A stretch of 11,775 bases of DNA from CAZSLZ01 sp964607865 (GCA_964607865.1 CAZSLZ010000114.1:1-11775), one strand, 5' to 3'. Numbered from the stretch's first letter, positions 1 to 8,436 are shown. Numbers and translations are program-made. The notes: generated by a model not told the origin, from the letters alone.

Positions 1-226
1 GATAAGTTATGACCCTGGCAAGGTTCTTTAAAATGTAACCTTTCTGAGAATTTTTATACTGTTCCAAATCTTCATTAATAAACATGGAAATCATTTTTTC
101 CTGCCCATTCGAATCGTTGGTATTGAAAGGAATCTTCTGCATCTCTGCCAGAAGTTCAGCTTTAATTTTTCTTGAATTCTGGCTGAAAAAGCCTTTTTCA
201 ATACTGGAATAAACCGTCAGAACCCA
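1..226 (-). pseudogene. In-frame continuation of the giant STAND NTPase gene beyond an amber stop (C-terminal part, cut by window edge)
   Basis: Directly after the TAG at 227-229 the same minus-strand frame stays open for 75 codons to the window edge. The residues look like ordinary coding sequence, beginning WVLTVYSSIEKGFF and including KAELLAEMQKIPF and SQKGYILKNLARVI. The junction fits the repeat pattern of the upstream protein: G-M-K-stop-W-V-L-T-V-Y-S-S-I aligns with G-E-E-D-W-A-R-E-I-F-Q-K-I (residues 1041-1053) and G-E-E-N-W-A-I-N-L-Y-E-K-A (1364-1376), with the stop in the slot just before the conserved Trp. The first ATG after the stop (142-140) has no Shine-Dalgarno sequence, so a separate gene starting here is unlikely. 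A nonsense mutation, a sequencing or assembly error, and amber readthrough or pyrrolysine insertion would all explain it. What the segment adds functionally is unknown. Confidence 0.72.
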
Positions 227-3200
227 CTATTTCATTCCAAAATTCAGGGAATTCTTTGACAGAACCGCCATACCCCTTACCCGGTCTGATACCACTTTAA
301 TGCCCTTGGTAACATTAACCAACCTGTCCAGAATTTGTTTCAGCAGTTTGCCTTTTTCCATGTTATCGATTCCTCTGGAAATGGCTATCACACAATTTAT
401 CTTATCAGTTGGATTATCAAGTTTTTCTATTAACTCGATGGAACTTTCACTGACCCTCAAACGGGAATCTTTTGAAGGCAATTTGTGTAAATACTTGAAA
501 ACATCTTCAATATACTCGAATAAATAATAGGCTGAAAGGTTGGAAGCCGACTGGAGCAAAGCATTATATGCCTGATCCAGCCATATGTAATCAATCTCCT
601 TGAATTTGAAAACATTAACTGCAGCTTCCGCCAGAGTTCTGGCTTTTTCGCGGCCATAATTTTCTTCATCCAGAATTGTCGCAATGGAAATGGTTTTTTC
701 CCACATTCCCTTTGAATTATCATATTTATTAATATCGAAGAACGCATGGGCAAGTTTTTTGTAACCCACCACCTTGTTATATTCGTTTTTGAAATCATTA
801 ATAATATTTACCAAGCTCAAATAATAAGCGTTCAGAAGCTCCTTTTCCTCCAGAACAGACATGCCATCAATTATCCCCTGCAAAACCTCAAGCCGCTTTC
901 TTTCGGGCAGAATAAATTCAAGCCTGCGGACCAGCTTGTGATATATTTCCTGGGCCCAATCTTTTCTGGCAAACTTTGCCAGCCCTCGACATAAACCTGC
1001 CATTACACCACCCAAGGCGTCAGGCGCTTTTTCTTCCTTCAAAGGTATAAGCGACAGAGCTTTTTCATAAAGGTTGATTGCCCAATTCTCTTCTCCCTGT
1101 TTCAGCAATCCCCCCACAATAGACGATAAAACCTGATATGCCAAACGCCCATCGTCAAAGTTTTCTGCCAGGTATATCAATTTTTCAATTTGTATTTCCC
1201 GGACAGCTTTATTCTTAATTCTTACAACGCCCTTTACCAGGCCGGCAAGGGCAGAAGCACGATAATGAGGGGAACGAATTTCCCGGATCACCGATGAGAG
1301 ATAATCAATAATCACTTCCAGATCGGCAGAATCTTCAAAATAATAGAGCTTTTCGCCAATCATCTTATAAACCATAGCTCTGGCTTCATCCAAATTGATA
1401 ACCAAGGTATTCTGGAAAATAATTCTCAGAATTTCCGATTTTTCTTCCACTCCAAATTCTGCCACATATTGCCCGATACTGCCCAGAGTTTCTCCCAGCT
1501 TAAGTTCACCCTCATTGTTAACAATTGAACCTGCCAACTCGATGAGCCCTCCAAAAAAGTCATAATGTTCACTGGCAGACAAATATCTGGAGGATGCCAC
1601 TCCCTGGGCAGTAGCTTTTAACAGGGCACTTTTTTCATCAGGTGTGGAAAGACAATCTACCAACCCCGCCACAATTTCATAAATTTTTTCATAATCTTCG
1701 ATGTTTCTGACAACTTTCATATTTCTGGCAATTCTCTGAACCGCCTCTGCAGCCAGGTCCACAGGTAATTCCTCGGTATATTTGTAAGTTTCCATGTAAA
1801 TGTTAAGCAGGGCTGAATGCTCATCTGAGGTATCCAGAACCTCGGATATCCCCACCAGCACATCTACCTGTTGAGCCGGATCTTCCAGATTTTCCGAAAG
1901 AGCAAAAATCTGCTCCAGATAATCGGCCATGGCTCCGGGATCAGCCAGGCTGGTGGTGGCAGCTGCCACTGCCTGGTAAACTTCTGTCCTGTCCTGTGAA
2001 GAATAAAGGCTTGCCGATTCATCAATTATTTTCTGGAAAATTTCCCTGGCCCAGTCTTCTTCACCTATGGAAGCAATCTCACCGGCAACCCCAGCTTCCA
2101 GCTTATATTTTAAACCGGGATAATTATCCAGTTGTTTTAACTCTTTAAGAATATCTTCTGCCAGTGAATGAGCCCTTTCAGGATCTACCCTGTTAACTAT
2201 CTTAATCAGCGAACTGAGGGTTTTGAAGGAGATAGACTTATCGTCCAGGTTTCTGGCTTCAAAAACCAGGTTCTCAAAAAATTGCCTTTTTTTGATTTCA
2301 TCATCCAGACTTACTACTATCTGGGCAAATTCCTGAATAAACTTTCCTTTTAATTCTTCGTTGCCCAGCCTTCTCAACTCCATGGTGGCGCCTGTAGCAA
2401 CCCTCAATATTAAATCCTGATGGTCTTTTAAAATATCGGCAAGCCTGGAATAATAACGTACCATTCTTTCTTCGTCTAAACCGGTTTTCAGTATATGCAG
2501 ACCTTCAGCTATACCCAGGTTGAGAATAGTTTCCACGATTTTAAAAATCAGGTCCTCATCATCTTCACTGAAAGTAGCGCCGTGTAAAACCAGGGCTTCG
2601 TCCAGAACCTCCATGCAGTTAATATAATCATCCTGTCTTGCCAGCAACCAGGCGATTACCAACATTTGTTTGTATTGGAAAGTTTCATCGGGTATGGTTC
2701 TTACCAGGTCCATCGCTTCTGTGAAGTTTCCTTCCAGCACCTGGGAAACCACCATGGAAAGGCCCCCCTTGACCCCGCCTCTTTCAATATCGTTAAACAG
2801 GAAGCCAAACTGCATGAGATAATTAATATTATTCTTTTCCACTGCAGCGTGAACTGCCAGCTTAAGGCTTTTTAATACCTCGTGAACACCCACCCTGAGG
2901 CCCTGCTCCAGCCTGAATTCATCATCATCCTCCAGGTCCCATAATCCCTGAAAATTGTCGGTGTAATGGCCCAACTGATAGTAATGCTTGGCAAGATAGG
3001 TGAGGGCATTATCGGAAAGAGCTTTACAATCACGCCTGACCACTCCTTCAATCCGGTTGATTTTTTCATAATAATTGATAATCAGGCTGTGAAACCTTAT
3101 ATGATCCTGTGGTGAATACAAATAGGAAAAAACATTCTTCAAGTGAGAATGGCGTATGCTGTAAAAGTTATTTTCCTTTATTAAGAATTTGTTTAAAAGC

Positions 3201-5185
3201 CGGCGGTAAACTTTTACTTTATAAATATCACTTCTTAAGATTGAAGCCAGTTCTGCATCGCTTATATAGTGCTGCAAATGCACCAGAAGCCCCAGAACCT
3301 TGAAGGAAAAATACTGGACAACTTCACCAGGCAGGCTTTGAGGATAATAAAGCGGAACGTGGATTTCGCTGCGATAGAAATCATCCTGGTACTGCAGTTC
3401 CTTCCACTGGTTAAAGTCAATATCTCTGGGTTTTTCTTCTATTCTGAATATACCTTCCAGGTTTATCTGGTCGGTCAGGATGGAATCTACCAGAAGCCGA
3501 ACCAGCAGGGGCTGTCCCCCAAAGGTTGCCATATAAATCTTTCGGGCAATTATTTCCTTACATTTATCCGCCTCGGAAATAATCTTTCTTTTTATAAGGT
3601 ATTCTTCGATTTCAGGTATGTTGAAACCCTTAAGCGGGCTGAATTCAAAACGATGGGTCTTATTTAATTTTCTTAAATCCAGGGTTTCTTTTTTATCGTT
3701 TTTATCCAGCTGGGTGGTAATCAAGCCTACAGTATTTTCAGGAAGTTCTTCAGGTAAAATCTCAAAAAGGCTTCTGGGGAACCGGGAGCTGTCGATACCG
3801 TCAAGTATCAGAATAAGCCTCTTCCCCTGTTCTCTGGACAAACCGGCAGCTTTCTTCAGCAACCTGTTGAACTGTTCAATCAGAACATTAAGATCAATGG
3901 CAATTTCCTGTTTCTTGTCCTGATAAATGTCCAGAATAATCATCAACTGGCTGATAAAAGATCTCAACACAATGACTGGTTCATCCAGTCCGTTTACCTG
4001 TCTTACAAAATGGTGTACGATAGCATGCTCTTTCAGGAAAGTTTCCATATAGGCCATGAGAGCAGTTTTTCCTGTCCCCAGCCTGCCAGAGATAATTCCA
4101 TAGTGCCTGTCCTTGTTTTTAATGAAATCAAGTATCCGGGCAGTATTTTCTTCCCGGTTTAGAAAATACTTCTGGTGAAACCCCAGAAAGTCTTTATAAT
4201 CTACCACCGGAGATTTTGAAATACGAACTTCCCTGGGAGCATTTTCGCGCAGGTTCTTGAATATGTGATTTGCCACCGAAACCAATTCCTGGCTTAACTG
4301 ATCCGCTTCAAATACCCGCCGGCTGACAAAATCCAGCATGGTCATGCTCTGTTCCGACACCTTCTGAAGAAACAGAAGGCTGCCTCTGGATTCAGATTTC
4401 CAGTCCTTGATTTCTCTTAAATATATAAAAGGGAACAAAGAAATATAATTTTTGTCATCTATAAGTAAAACGGGTTTTAAATGCAAAGTTTCCAGAGTAC
4501 GGGTATTTATATGAAGTTTAATATCCTCGGGTTCTACGGAAATCCCCCGGGCAGCCAGGGTGTTAAAAGGAAAACCTGTAACCGGCACACAAAGTTTTAA
4601 TTCCAGAATGGGCAACAACTGAAAAAGTATGTAATCAAGCAGGTTAAAATACTTGTTAAAATTCTTGAAATATGGATCTATATAGACAAAAACCCCCGAA
4701 TCCAATTCCTTTTCTATAATGAAAAAGTGCTGAAACAAATTGATAAGCTTTTTGTGCATTTTTGGAAGCAGGCCCGAAGCTGAAGGGACTTTTAGCAGCA
4801 AATTATCAGGATTAACTATGGAAGGTATCTTCCGCTCTGCCATCTCGGTTATGATAGACTTGATAACAACCTGGGCTTTTTTTGCTGCAGGTTCGTTAAA
4901 ATAATCGAGAATAGTCCGGTTAATTTCACTACTTGAGATTTTAGCCTCATAAAAATACTTGTAATATTCAGAAATAGAAATAGCAGCAATATATTTTAAC
5001 AGAATGGAAGTAATTCTTATCAGTTCATATAAGGAACAATATTCACCAAGCTCTTTCCTTAACAACGCATCCCGGTATAATACACCAATGGGATAAGGTA
5101 AAATATTAGCGATGTATTTTCTGAAAAGTTTTAATTCGCTTTCCTTTTCGGGTAGCTTGTCAAATTTCATATCTCGGCTTGCCAA
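227..5185 (-). CDS. Giant STAND/NACHT-type signalling NTPase with long helical repeat tail
   Basis: Predicted cytoplasmic 1652-residue regulatory ATPase. Residues about 20-115 form a helical module with LPYPIGVLYR at 29-38 and a hydrophobic LLKYIAAISISEYY stretch near 62-75. A beta-like segment (LKPVLLIDD, then LFPFIYL, about 236-256) follows. The NTPase starts near FLNREE (341-346): Walker A is GRLGTGKT (367-374), Walker B LILILDGIDSS (457-467) has the small residue after Asp typical of NACHT, and GGQPLL (556-561) is the STAND GxP motif. A winged-helix-like region covers about 622-705. From about 760 to the end there are alpha-helical TPR-like repeats, several with a D/N-W-A-x-x-I/L-F/Y core (Trp 1045, 1368, 1410). 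The TTG start is chosen because GAGG lies 8 bases upstream; the in-frame ATG at codon 6 is too far from it. It lies 10 bases after the compact NTPase gene, so co-transcription and coupling are likely. No effector domain was recognised. The TAG end appears premature. STAND assignment is secure; the biological role is inferred. Confidence 0.93.
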   Translation of the reverse strand: MASRDMKFDKLPEKESELKLFRKYIANILPYPIGVLYRDALLRKELGEYCSLYELIRITSILLKYIAAISISEYYKYFYEAKISSSEINRTILDYFNEPAAKKAQVVIKSIITEMAERKIPSIVNPDNLLLKVPSASGLLPKMHKKLINLFQHFFIIEKELDSGVFVYIDPYFKNFNKYFNLLDYILFQLLPILELKLCVPVTGFPFNTLAARGISVEPEDIKLHINTRTLETLHLKPVLLIDDKNYISLFPFIYLREIKDWKSESRGSLLFLQKVSEQSMTMLDFVSRRVFEADQLSQELVSVANHIFKNLRENAPREVRISKSPVVDYKDFLGFHQKYFLNREENTARILDFIKNKDRHYGIISGRLGTGKTALMAYMETFLKEHAIVHHFVRQVNGLDEPVIVLRSFISQLMIILDIYQDKKQEIAIDLNVLIEQFNRLLKKAAGLSREQGKRLILILDGIDSSRFPRSLFEILPEELPENTVGLITTQLDKNDKKETLDLRKLNKTHRFEFSPLKGFNIPEIEEYLIKRKIISEADKCKEIIARKIYMATFGGQPLLVRLLVDSILTDQINLEGIFRIEEKPRDIDFNQWKELQYQDDFYRSEIHVPLYYPQSLPGEVVQYFSFKVLGLLVHLQHYISDAELASILRSDIYKVKVYRRLLNKFLIKENNFYSIRHSHLKNVFSYLYSPQDHIRFHSLIINYYEKINRIEGVVRRDCKALSDNALTYLAKHYYQLGHYTDNFQGLWDLEDDDEFRLEQGLRVGVHEVLKSLKLAVHAAVEKNNINYLMQFGFLFNDIERGGVKGGLSMVVSQVLEGNFTEAMDLVRTIPDETFQYKQMLVIAWLLARQDDYINCMEVLDEALVLHGATFSEDDEDLIFKIVETILNLGIAEGLHILKTGLDEERMVRYYSRLADILKDHQDLILRVATGATMELRRLGNEELKGKFIQEFAQIVVSLDDEIKKRQFFENLVFEARNLDDKSISFKTLSSLIKIVNRVDPERAHSLAEDILKELKQLDNYPGLKYKLEAGVAGEIASIGEEDWAREIFQKIIDESASLYSSQDRTEVYQAVAAATTSLADPGAMADYLEQIFALSENLEDPAQQVDVLVGISEVLDTSDEHSALLNIYMETYKYTEELPVDLAAEAVQRIARNMKVVRNIEDYEKIYEIVAGLVDCLSTPDEKSALLKATAQGVASSRYLSASEHYDFFGGLIELAGSIVNNEGELKLGETLGSIGQYVAEFGVEEKSEILRIIFQNTLVINLDEARAMVYKMIGEKLYYFEDSADLEVIIDYLSSVIREIRSPHYRASALAGLVKGVVRIKNKAVREIQIEKLIYLAENFDDGRLAYQVLSSIVGGLLKQGEENWAINLYEKALSLIPLKEEKAPDALGGVMAGLCRGLAKFARKDWAQEIYHKLVRRLEFILPERKRLEVLQGIIDGMSVLEEKELLNAYYLSLVNIINDFKNEYNKVVGYKKLAHAFFDINKYDNSKGMWEKTISIATILDEENYGREKARTLAEAAVNVFKFKEIDYIWLDQAYNALLQSASNLSAYYLFEYIEDVFKYLHKLPSKDSRLRVSESSIELIEKLDNPTDKINCVIAISRGIDNMEKGKLLKQILDRLVNVTKGIKVVSDRVRGMAVLSKNSLNFGMK

Positions 5186-5193
5186 TATTAAAA

Positions 5194-5197
5194 CCTC
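5194..5197 (-). promoter_or_regulatory. Shine-Dalgarno for the giant NTPase, overlapping the upstream stop codon
   Basis: On the minus strand the upstream gene's TGA (5198-5196) runs directly into GG, so GAGG forms partly from the stop codon. Eight bases separate it from the TTG at 5185. This decides the TTG start and suggests that translation of the two NTPases is coupled. Confidence 0.7.
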
Positions 5198-6920
5198 ACA
5201 AAGAATCTATACGCCAATTTCTTATAAAATCGGCAAAAGCTGGTATAAACAAACTGTATCTGAAAATTTCTTCTTTTCTCTGAATTCTTAAAATCGGGTG
5301 AATTTCATTCAGATGCTGAAGCACGATAGGGGCGGGAATCTTTATATGGCCGGCAATATCGTTTAATGATATTGCTCTTTTGTTATCTGCAATACATCTT
5401 ATAATTTTTTCCCTTACCGGATTGAAGAAATTATAACGATACAATAGCCCTTTAAAGTTTTCAATTATCCTTTCAGGTATTTTATCTAACTGAATTAACC
5501 TGTCCCCCATAAAATCCATCAAATAGCCTCTCTGGCCTCCATAAAATTTATTCAACTCTTCAATTTTACCCAGGGGTATGCCCGAATCGGCAAAAAATTC
5601 TTCAGTTTCGTTTGAGGTGAGATCGGGAATTTTTATTTTTAAATCAAATTTTCTGGGATAATAACCAATTCTTGTGGTCATTAGAATTGTCAGGTTTCCG
5701 GGAAAGTCATAACTTAAAAATTCTTCAATACTGGTCTTTTCCCTGGAAAAAGTTTTAAATCCATATTCTATGGAATCCACTATCAATAACAATTTTTTAT
5801 TACTCAGTACAAAATCTCTTGAAACCCTGGCTTTAAAATCCGCCCAGGCCTTTCCTTCCAAATAAACAGGATAAGGCTGTTCCAGGCAATTATTTAACTG
5901 GCGATAGAAGAAACGGCTGAACAGTGTGGTGGAAGATAACAGATGGTTTCCTTCCAGGTAATATTTGGCTATTACAAAATCGGAAATATCAAACAATCTT
6001 TCAAAACCCGCAACCAGCAGGGTCTTTCCGCCACCGGGATAAGATTCCACCAGTATCTTCCTGGAAGCCCCTTCAATGGCGTCAGTTAATTGTTCCTGTA
6101 AGCCTCCCAGAGGCAAATCATCAAACGAAAACAATTCTTTTTTCTCAAAACGGGGTTTTCCACCCAGCAAATTTCTGTACTCTGCTATCTCCTGTTTCAG
6201 GTTCTTGGTCTGCATTACCTTTTTGTAATCTTTTCTGTTCTCCAGAAAATTATTGAATTTAAGCCCCCATTTGTTATCAGCAGGCCGGGCCAGCAAGTTC
6301 AGCCGCAGTGTTTTTTCAGCTTCATTATCCTGTAGATAAACACTGCCCAGCTGATAGCTCTTCTTTCTTTGAACCTCTTTCGGGTTAACCCCTTTTAATT
6401 CCAGTAACCCTCTTTCAGTTACAGTAAACAAACTTACATCTTTTAAAAATTCAATATTAGAAAAATAGTCTGTCAGCTTTTTTCTGGCTTCATTAATCTC
6501 ATATTCATCTACCGGCAAATAATCAACTTTAACCCGCTCCGTGAATCGGTTAAACCACTGCAGAATACCTTCGGGATCGCACAAAACATTTCTATAGAAA
6601 GTACCAAGCTTTCGAATATAAATCTTGTTTTTTAAAACAGGAATAATCAGGTTTATAAGATTAATCCACGAGCTGGTGTTCATATTTTTTAAAGATGAAA
6701 CCAGAAAAAGGTTCACATCTGTGGAATCCACATCTTCTTCCAGGTAATTTGCCAGTAAGACATTACCAATAAAAAGCACTGTGGTATTGAATATATTCTT
6801 TATATTCAAAGGCCTGACTTCAAAAAGCTCATCATAAAGAACGCTGGCTTCCATGGCAATAGGGGTGGGAAATTCATTCAACACCAGGCTTTCTATTTTT
6901 TGTTGATCAATAACCGGCAT
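5196..6920 (-). CDS. Compact STAND-like P-loop NTPase with C-terminal winged helix
   Basis: Predicted 574-residue cytoplasmic NTPase, first gene of the NTPase pair. Numbering is from the ATG at 6920. A helical module with FPTPIA (17-22), then VLYDEL, matches the start of its giant neighbour, and a beta-like segment with GSVYLQD and LRLNLL (about 192-210) recalls the neighbour's residues 236-256. The P-loop is SYPGGGKT (293-300), with Ser in place of the usual first Gly. Walker B is LLLIVDSIE (377-385). ILMTTR (412-417) is a possible sensor segment, and GGQRGYL (461-467) stands where STAND proteins have GGxPL. A winged-helix-like tail spans about 503-562, and there is no repeat tail. A TTG at 6959 would add 13 hydrophobic residues but has no Shine-Dalgarno within range. 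ATG 6920 is preferred, although its own site (GAGAG 11 bases, or GGA 5 bases upstream) is weak. It may work with the giant NTPase as sensor and partner, which is inferred only from adjacency and shared modules. Confidence 0.88.
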   Translation of the reverse strand: MPVIDQQKIESLVLNEFPTPIAMEASVLYDELFEVRPLNIKNIFNTTVLFIGNVLLANYLEEDVDSTDVNLFLVSSLKNMNTSSWINLINLIIPVLKNKIYIRKLGTFYRNVLCDPEGILQWFNRFTERVKVDYLPVDEYEINEARKKLTDYFSNIEFLKDVSLFTVTERGLLELKGVNPKEVQRKKSYQLGSVYLQDNEAEKTLRLNLLARPADNKWGLKFNNFLENRKDYKKVMQTKNLKQEIAEYRNLLGGKPRFEKKELFSFDDLPLGGLQEQLTDAIEGASRKILVESYPGGGKTLLVAGFERLFDISDFVIAKYYLEGNHLLSSTTLFSRFFYRQLNNCLEQPYPVYLEGKAWADFKARVSRDFVLSNKKLLLIVDSIEYGFKTFSREKTSIEEFLSYDFPGNLTILMTTRIGYYPRKFDLKIKIPDLTSNETEEFFADSGIPLGKIEELNKFYGGQRGYLMDFMGDRLIQLDKIPERIIENFKGLLYRYNFFNPVREKIIRCIADNKRAISLNDIAGHIKIPAPIVLQHLNEIHPILRIQRKEEIFRYSLFIPAFADFIRNWRIDSL

Positions 6921-7009
6921 ATAAATCCAAACTCTCAAAACTATAGTCAACAAAAACAATTAAATGAACTTATAAATAGTCCTTCCTGTAGATAAAATGC
7001 TGCGCAAAC

Positions 7010-7033
7010 AAAAAAACAGCCCCTCCGGGCTGT
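7010..7033 (-). terminator. Rho-independent terminator of the aldolase gene
   Basis: Read on the minus strand, ACAGCCC, a four-base GGAG loop and GGGCTGT form a perfect 7-bp GC-rich stem followed at once by seven T. It begins 8 bases after the aldolase stop codon. It should insulate the downstream NTPase pair from aldolase transcription. On the plus strand the stem is followed by CAG and then T-rich sequence, so any opposite-direction activity would be weaker. Confidence 0.88.
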
Positions 7034-7041
7034 CAGTTTTT

Positions 7042-8436
7042 TTAATATCCAGAACTGGCTTTGGCTGGAGAGCCTTTCACAATAGCCACACTTGCCGAAG
7101 CCCCAATCCGGGTAGCCCCGGCTTTCACCATTTCATGAGCCTTGTCGAAATCGCGGATTCCCCCGGAAGCCTTTACTCCCATATATTTTCCCACAGTCTG
7201 CCTCATCAGCCTTATATCTTCAACAGTGGCTCCTCCGGGGCCAAAACCGGTGGAAGTCTTCACAAAATCCGCCCCGGCCTGCTTCGATAACTGGCAGGCT
7301 TTTATCTTCTCCTCATCGGTTAAAAGAGCGGTTTCCAGAATTACCTTTACAATCCTTCCCTGGGCGGCATTCACCACAGCTTCAATATCCTTCTGCACCA
7401 GGTCATAATCTCCGGCTTTTAATGCGCCCACATTAATTACCATATCAACCTCGTCAGCGCCGGCAGCGATGGCGTCTCTGGTTTCCATCGCCTTAACCAC
7501 ACTGGAATTTGCCCCAAGGGGAAAACCTATAACGACGCATGTTTTAACCGGCGAACCCTTCAGGCATTCCGCCACTGTGGGAACCCATACCGGATTTACA
7601 CAACATGAAGCAAAACTGTAACGCTTTGCCTCGTCACACAATTTTAAAATCTGATCACGGGTAGTATCGGGTTTTAAAGCTGTGTGGTCTATAAGCCCCG
7701 CCATATCTTCGGGAACCATATTGATTCCCTGGGCAGCAGAAATTCTTTCAGCACCCTGATCCAGCAATTTCTTAACCCCATCAGTATTAAGGTTGGCGCA
7801 AAGGCCGCAAGCTGCGCAGTCGCCGTCAACACCGGCAGGGCAGAGAGCCGGAGAACCTGAGGTAGATGTGGAAGTCTTCTGAGGTGCTGACTTACAATCC
7901 AGATCTACGACTTTTATTCCCAGATTTTCGATTTCTCTCAAAAAATTTGATTTTCTGGCCTGAAGCGCCGAGCCAAAATTATTATCAGTCTTTACGTTTA
8001 ACAGCCAAGCTTCCTTGTTGCTTTCCAGAGCTTCAACCATGGCTTCTATATCGATTCGGTCGGCAATGACATTTGCCAACCGTGAAACAGTCCCAAGATC
8101 GGGCGCCAATATGATGACCATGCCGGCATTTCGAACCATGGCAGAACAGTCGGCATAATTATTGCATTTGACTGCCTGGCTTCCGGAAACTGATATTGGA
8201 ATTGAAGAATGGTATGCCACAGTTATATCGAAATTAAGAGATTTCAGCATAGATATAGCTTGATTAACCAGGTTGGAGTCAGCACGACAACTGCCCACCA
8301 TCAGCACTCCCCGTTTTCCATTGGAAGAAGCCTTGACGGCAGGAGGAGTATATGAAGGCGCAGGGGTTCTATTGCCACCATTCATATTGCTCATAACTTC
8401 CCTGGTGATTTTTTCAACTAAGTTTTCCAGATCCAC
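7042..8436 (-). CDS. deoC: Deoxyribose-phosphate aldolase with N-terminal microcompartment-type targeting helix, flavoprotein-like domain and Cys cluster
   Basis: This 464-residue protein cleaves 2-deoxyribose 5-phosphate to acetaldehyde and glyceraldehyde 3-phosphate. The DeoC domain (about 243-458) is near the usual DeoC size of about 220-260 and looks complete: LIDHTALKPD (248-257), CCVNPVWVP, the catalytic Asp in EVDMVINVGAL (D331), the Schiff-base Lys in VKTSTGFG (K393) and the second Lys in KASGGIRD (K422). Ahead of it are about 240 extra residues. MDLENLVEKITREVMSNM is an amphipathic helix like bacterial microcompartment encapsulation peptides. A Pro/Ser-rich linker (about 20-40) and a Rossmann/flavoprotein-like segment (VLMVGSCRAD, MVIILAPDLGTV, about 42-180) come next. 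Then comes a cluster with C199, C207, C210 and C213 that could hold Fe-S or Zn. The GTG start is supported by a strong upstream GAGGTGAT; TAA is followed by a terminator. BMC loci with targeted DeoC (sugar-phosphate-utilising type) are known, but no shell gene is seen here. The catalytic call is firm; encapsulation is inferred. Confidence 0.95.
   Translation of the reverse strand: MDLENLVEKITREVMSNMNGGNRTPAPSYTPPAVKASSNGKRGVLMVGSCRADSNLVNQAISMLKSLNFDITVAYHSSIPISVSGSQAVKCNNYADCSAMVRNAGMVIILAPDLGTVSRLANVIADRIDIEAMVEALESNKEAWLLNVKTDNNFGSALQARKSNFLREIENLGIKVVDLDCKSAPQKTSTSTSGSPALCPAGVDGDCAACGLCANLNTDGVKKLLDQGAERISAAQGINMVPEDMAGLIDHTALKPDTTRDQILKLCDEAKRYSFASCCVNPVWVPTVAECLKGSPVKTCVVIGFPLGANSSVVKAMETRDAIAAGADEVDMVINVGALKAGDYDLVQKDIEAVVNAAQGRIVKVILETALLTDEEKIKACQLSKQAGADFVKTSTGFGPGGATVEDIRLMRQTVGKYMGVKASGGIRDFDKAHEMVKAGATRIGASASVAIVKGSPAKASSGY

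Noticed and set aside
1..142. A separate downstream gene starting at the ATG at 142-140.
   Set aside because: There is no ribosome-binding site before it, and the reading frame and repeat pattern run continuously from the upstream protein across the TAG.
300..3923. Plus-strand open frames opposite the giant NTPase gene.
   Set aside because: They are short, lack ribosome-binding sites and recognisable protein features, and lie entirely opposite a gene with clear motifs, so they are shadows.
6921..6959. TTG start at 6959 giving the compact NTPase a hydrophobic N-terminus that could look like a signal or membrane anchor.
   Set aside because: No Shine-Dalgarno within range of 6959 (GGAAGGA is about 20 bases away). 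The 13 extra residues lie outside the module shared with the giant NTPase, so the ATG at 6920 is preferred.
6940..6968. Possible minus-strand promoter: TTCATT, 17-base spacer, TATAGT ahead of the compact NTPase.
   Set aside because: The -35 match is poor, and the predicted start of transcription would leave only about a dozen bases of leader, too short for the ribosome-binding site.
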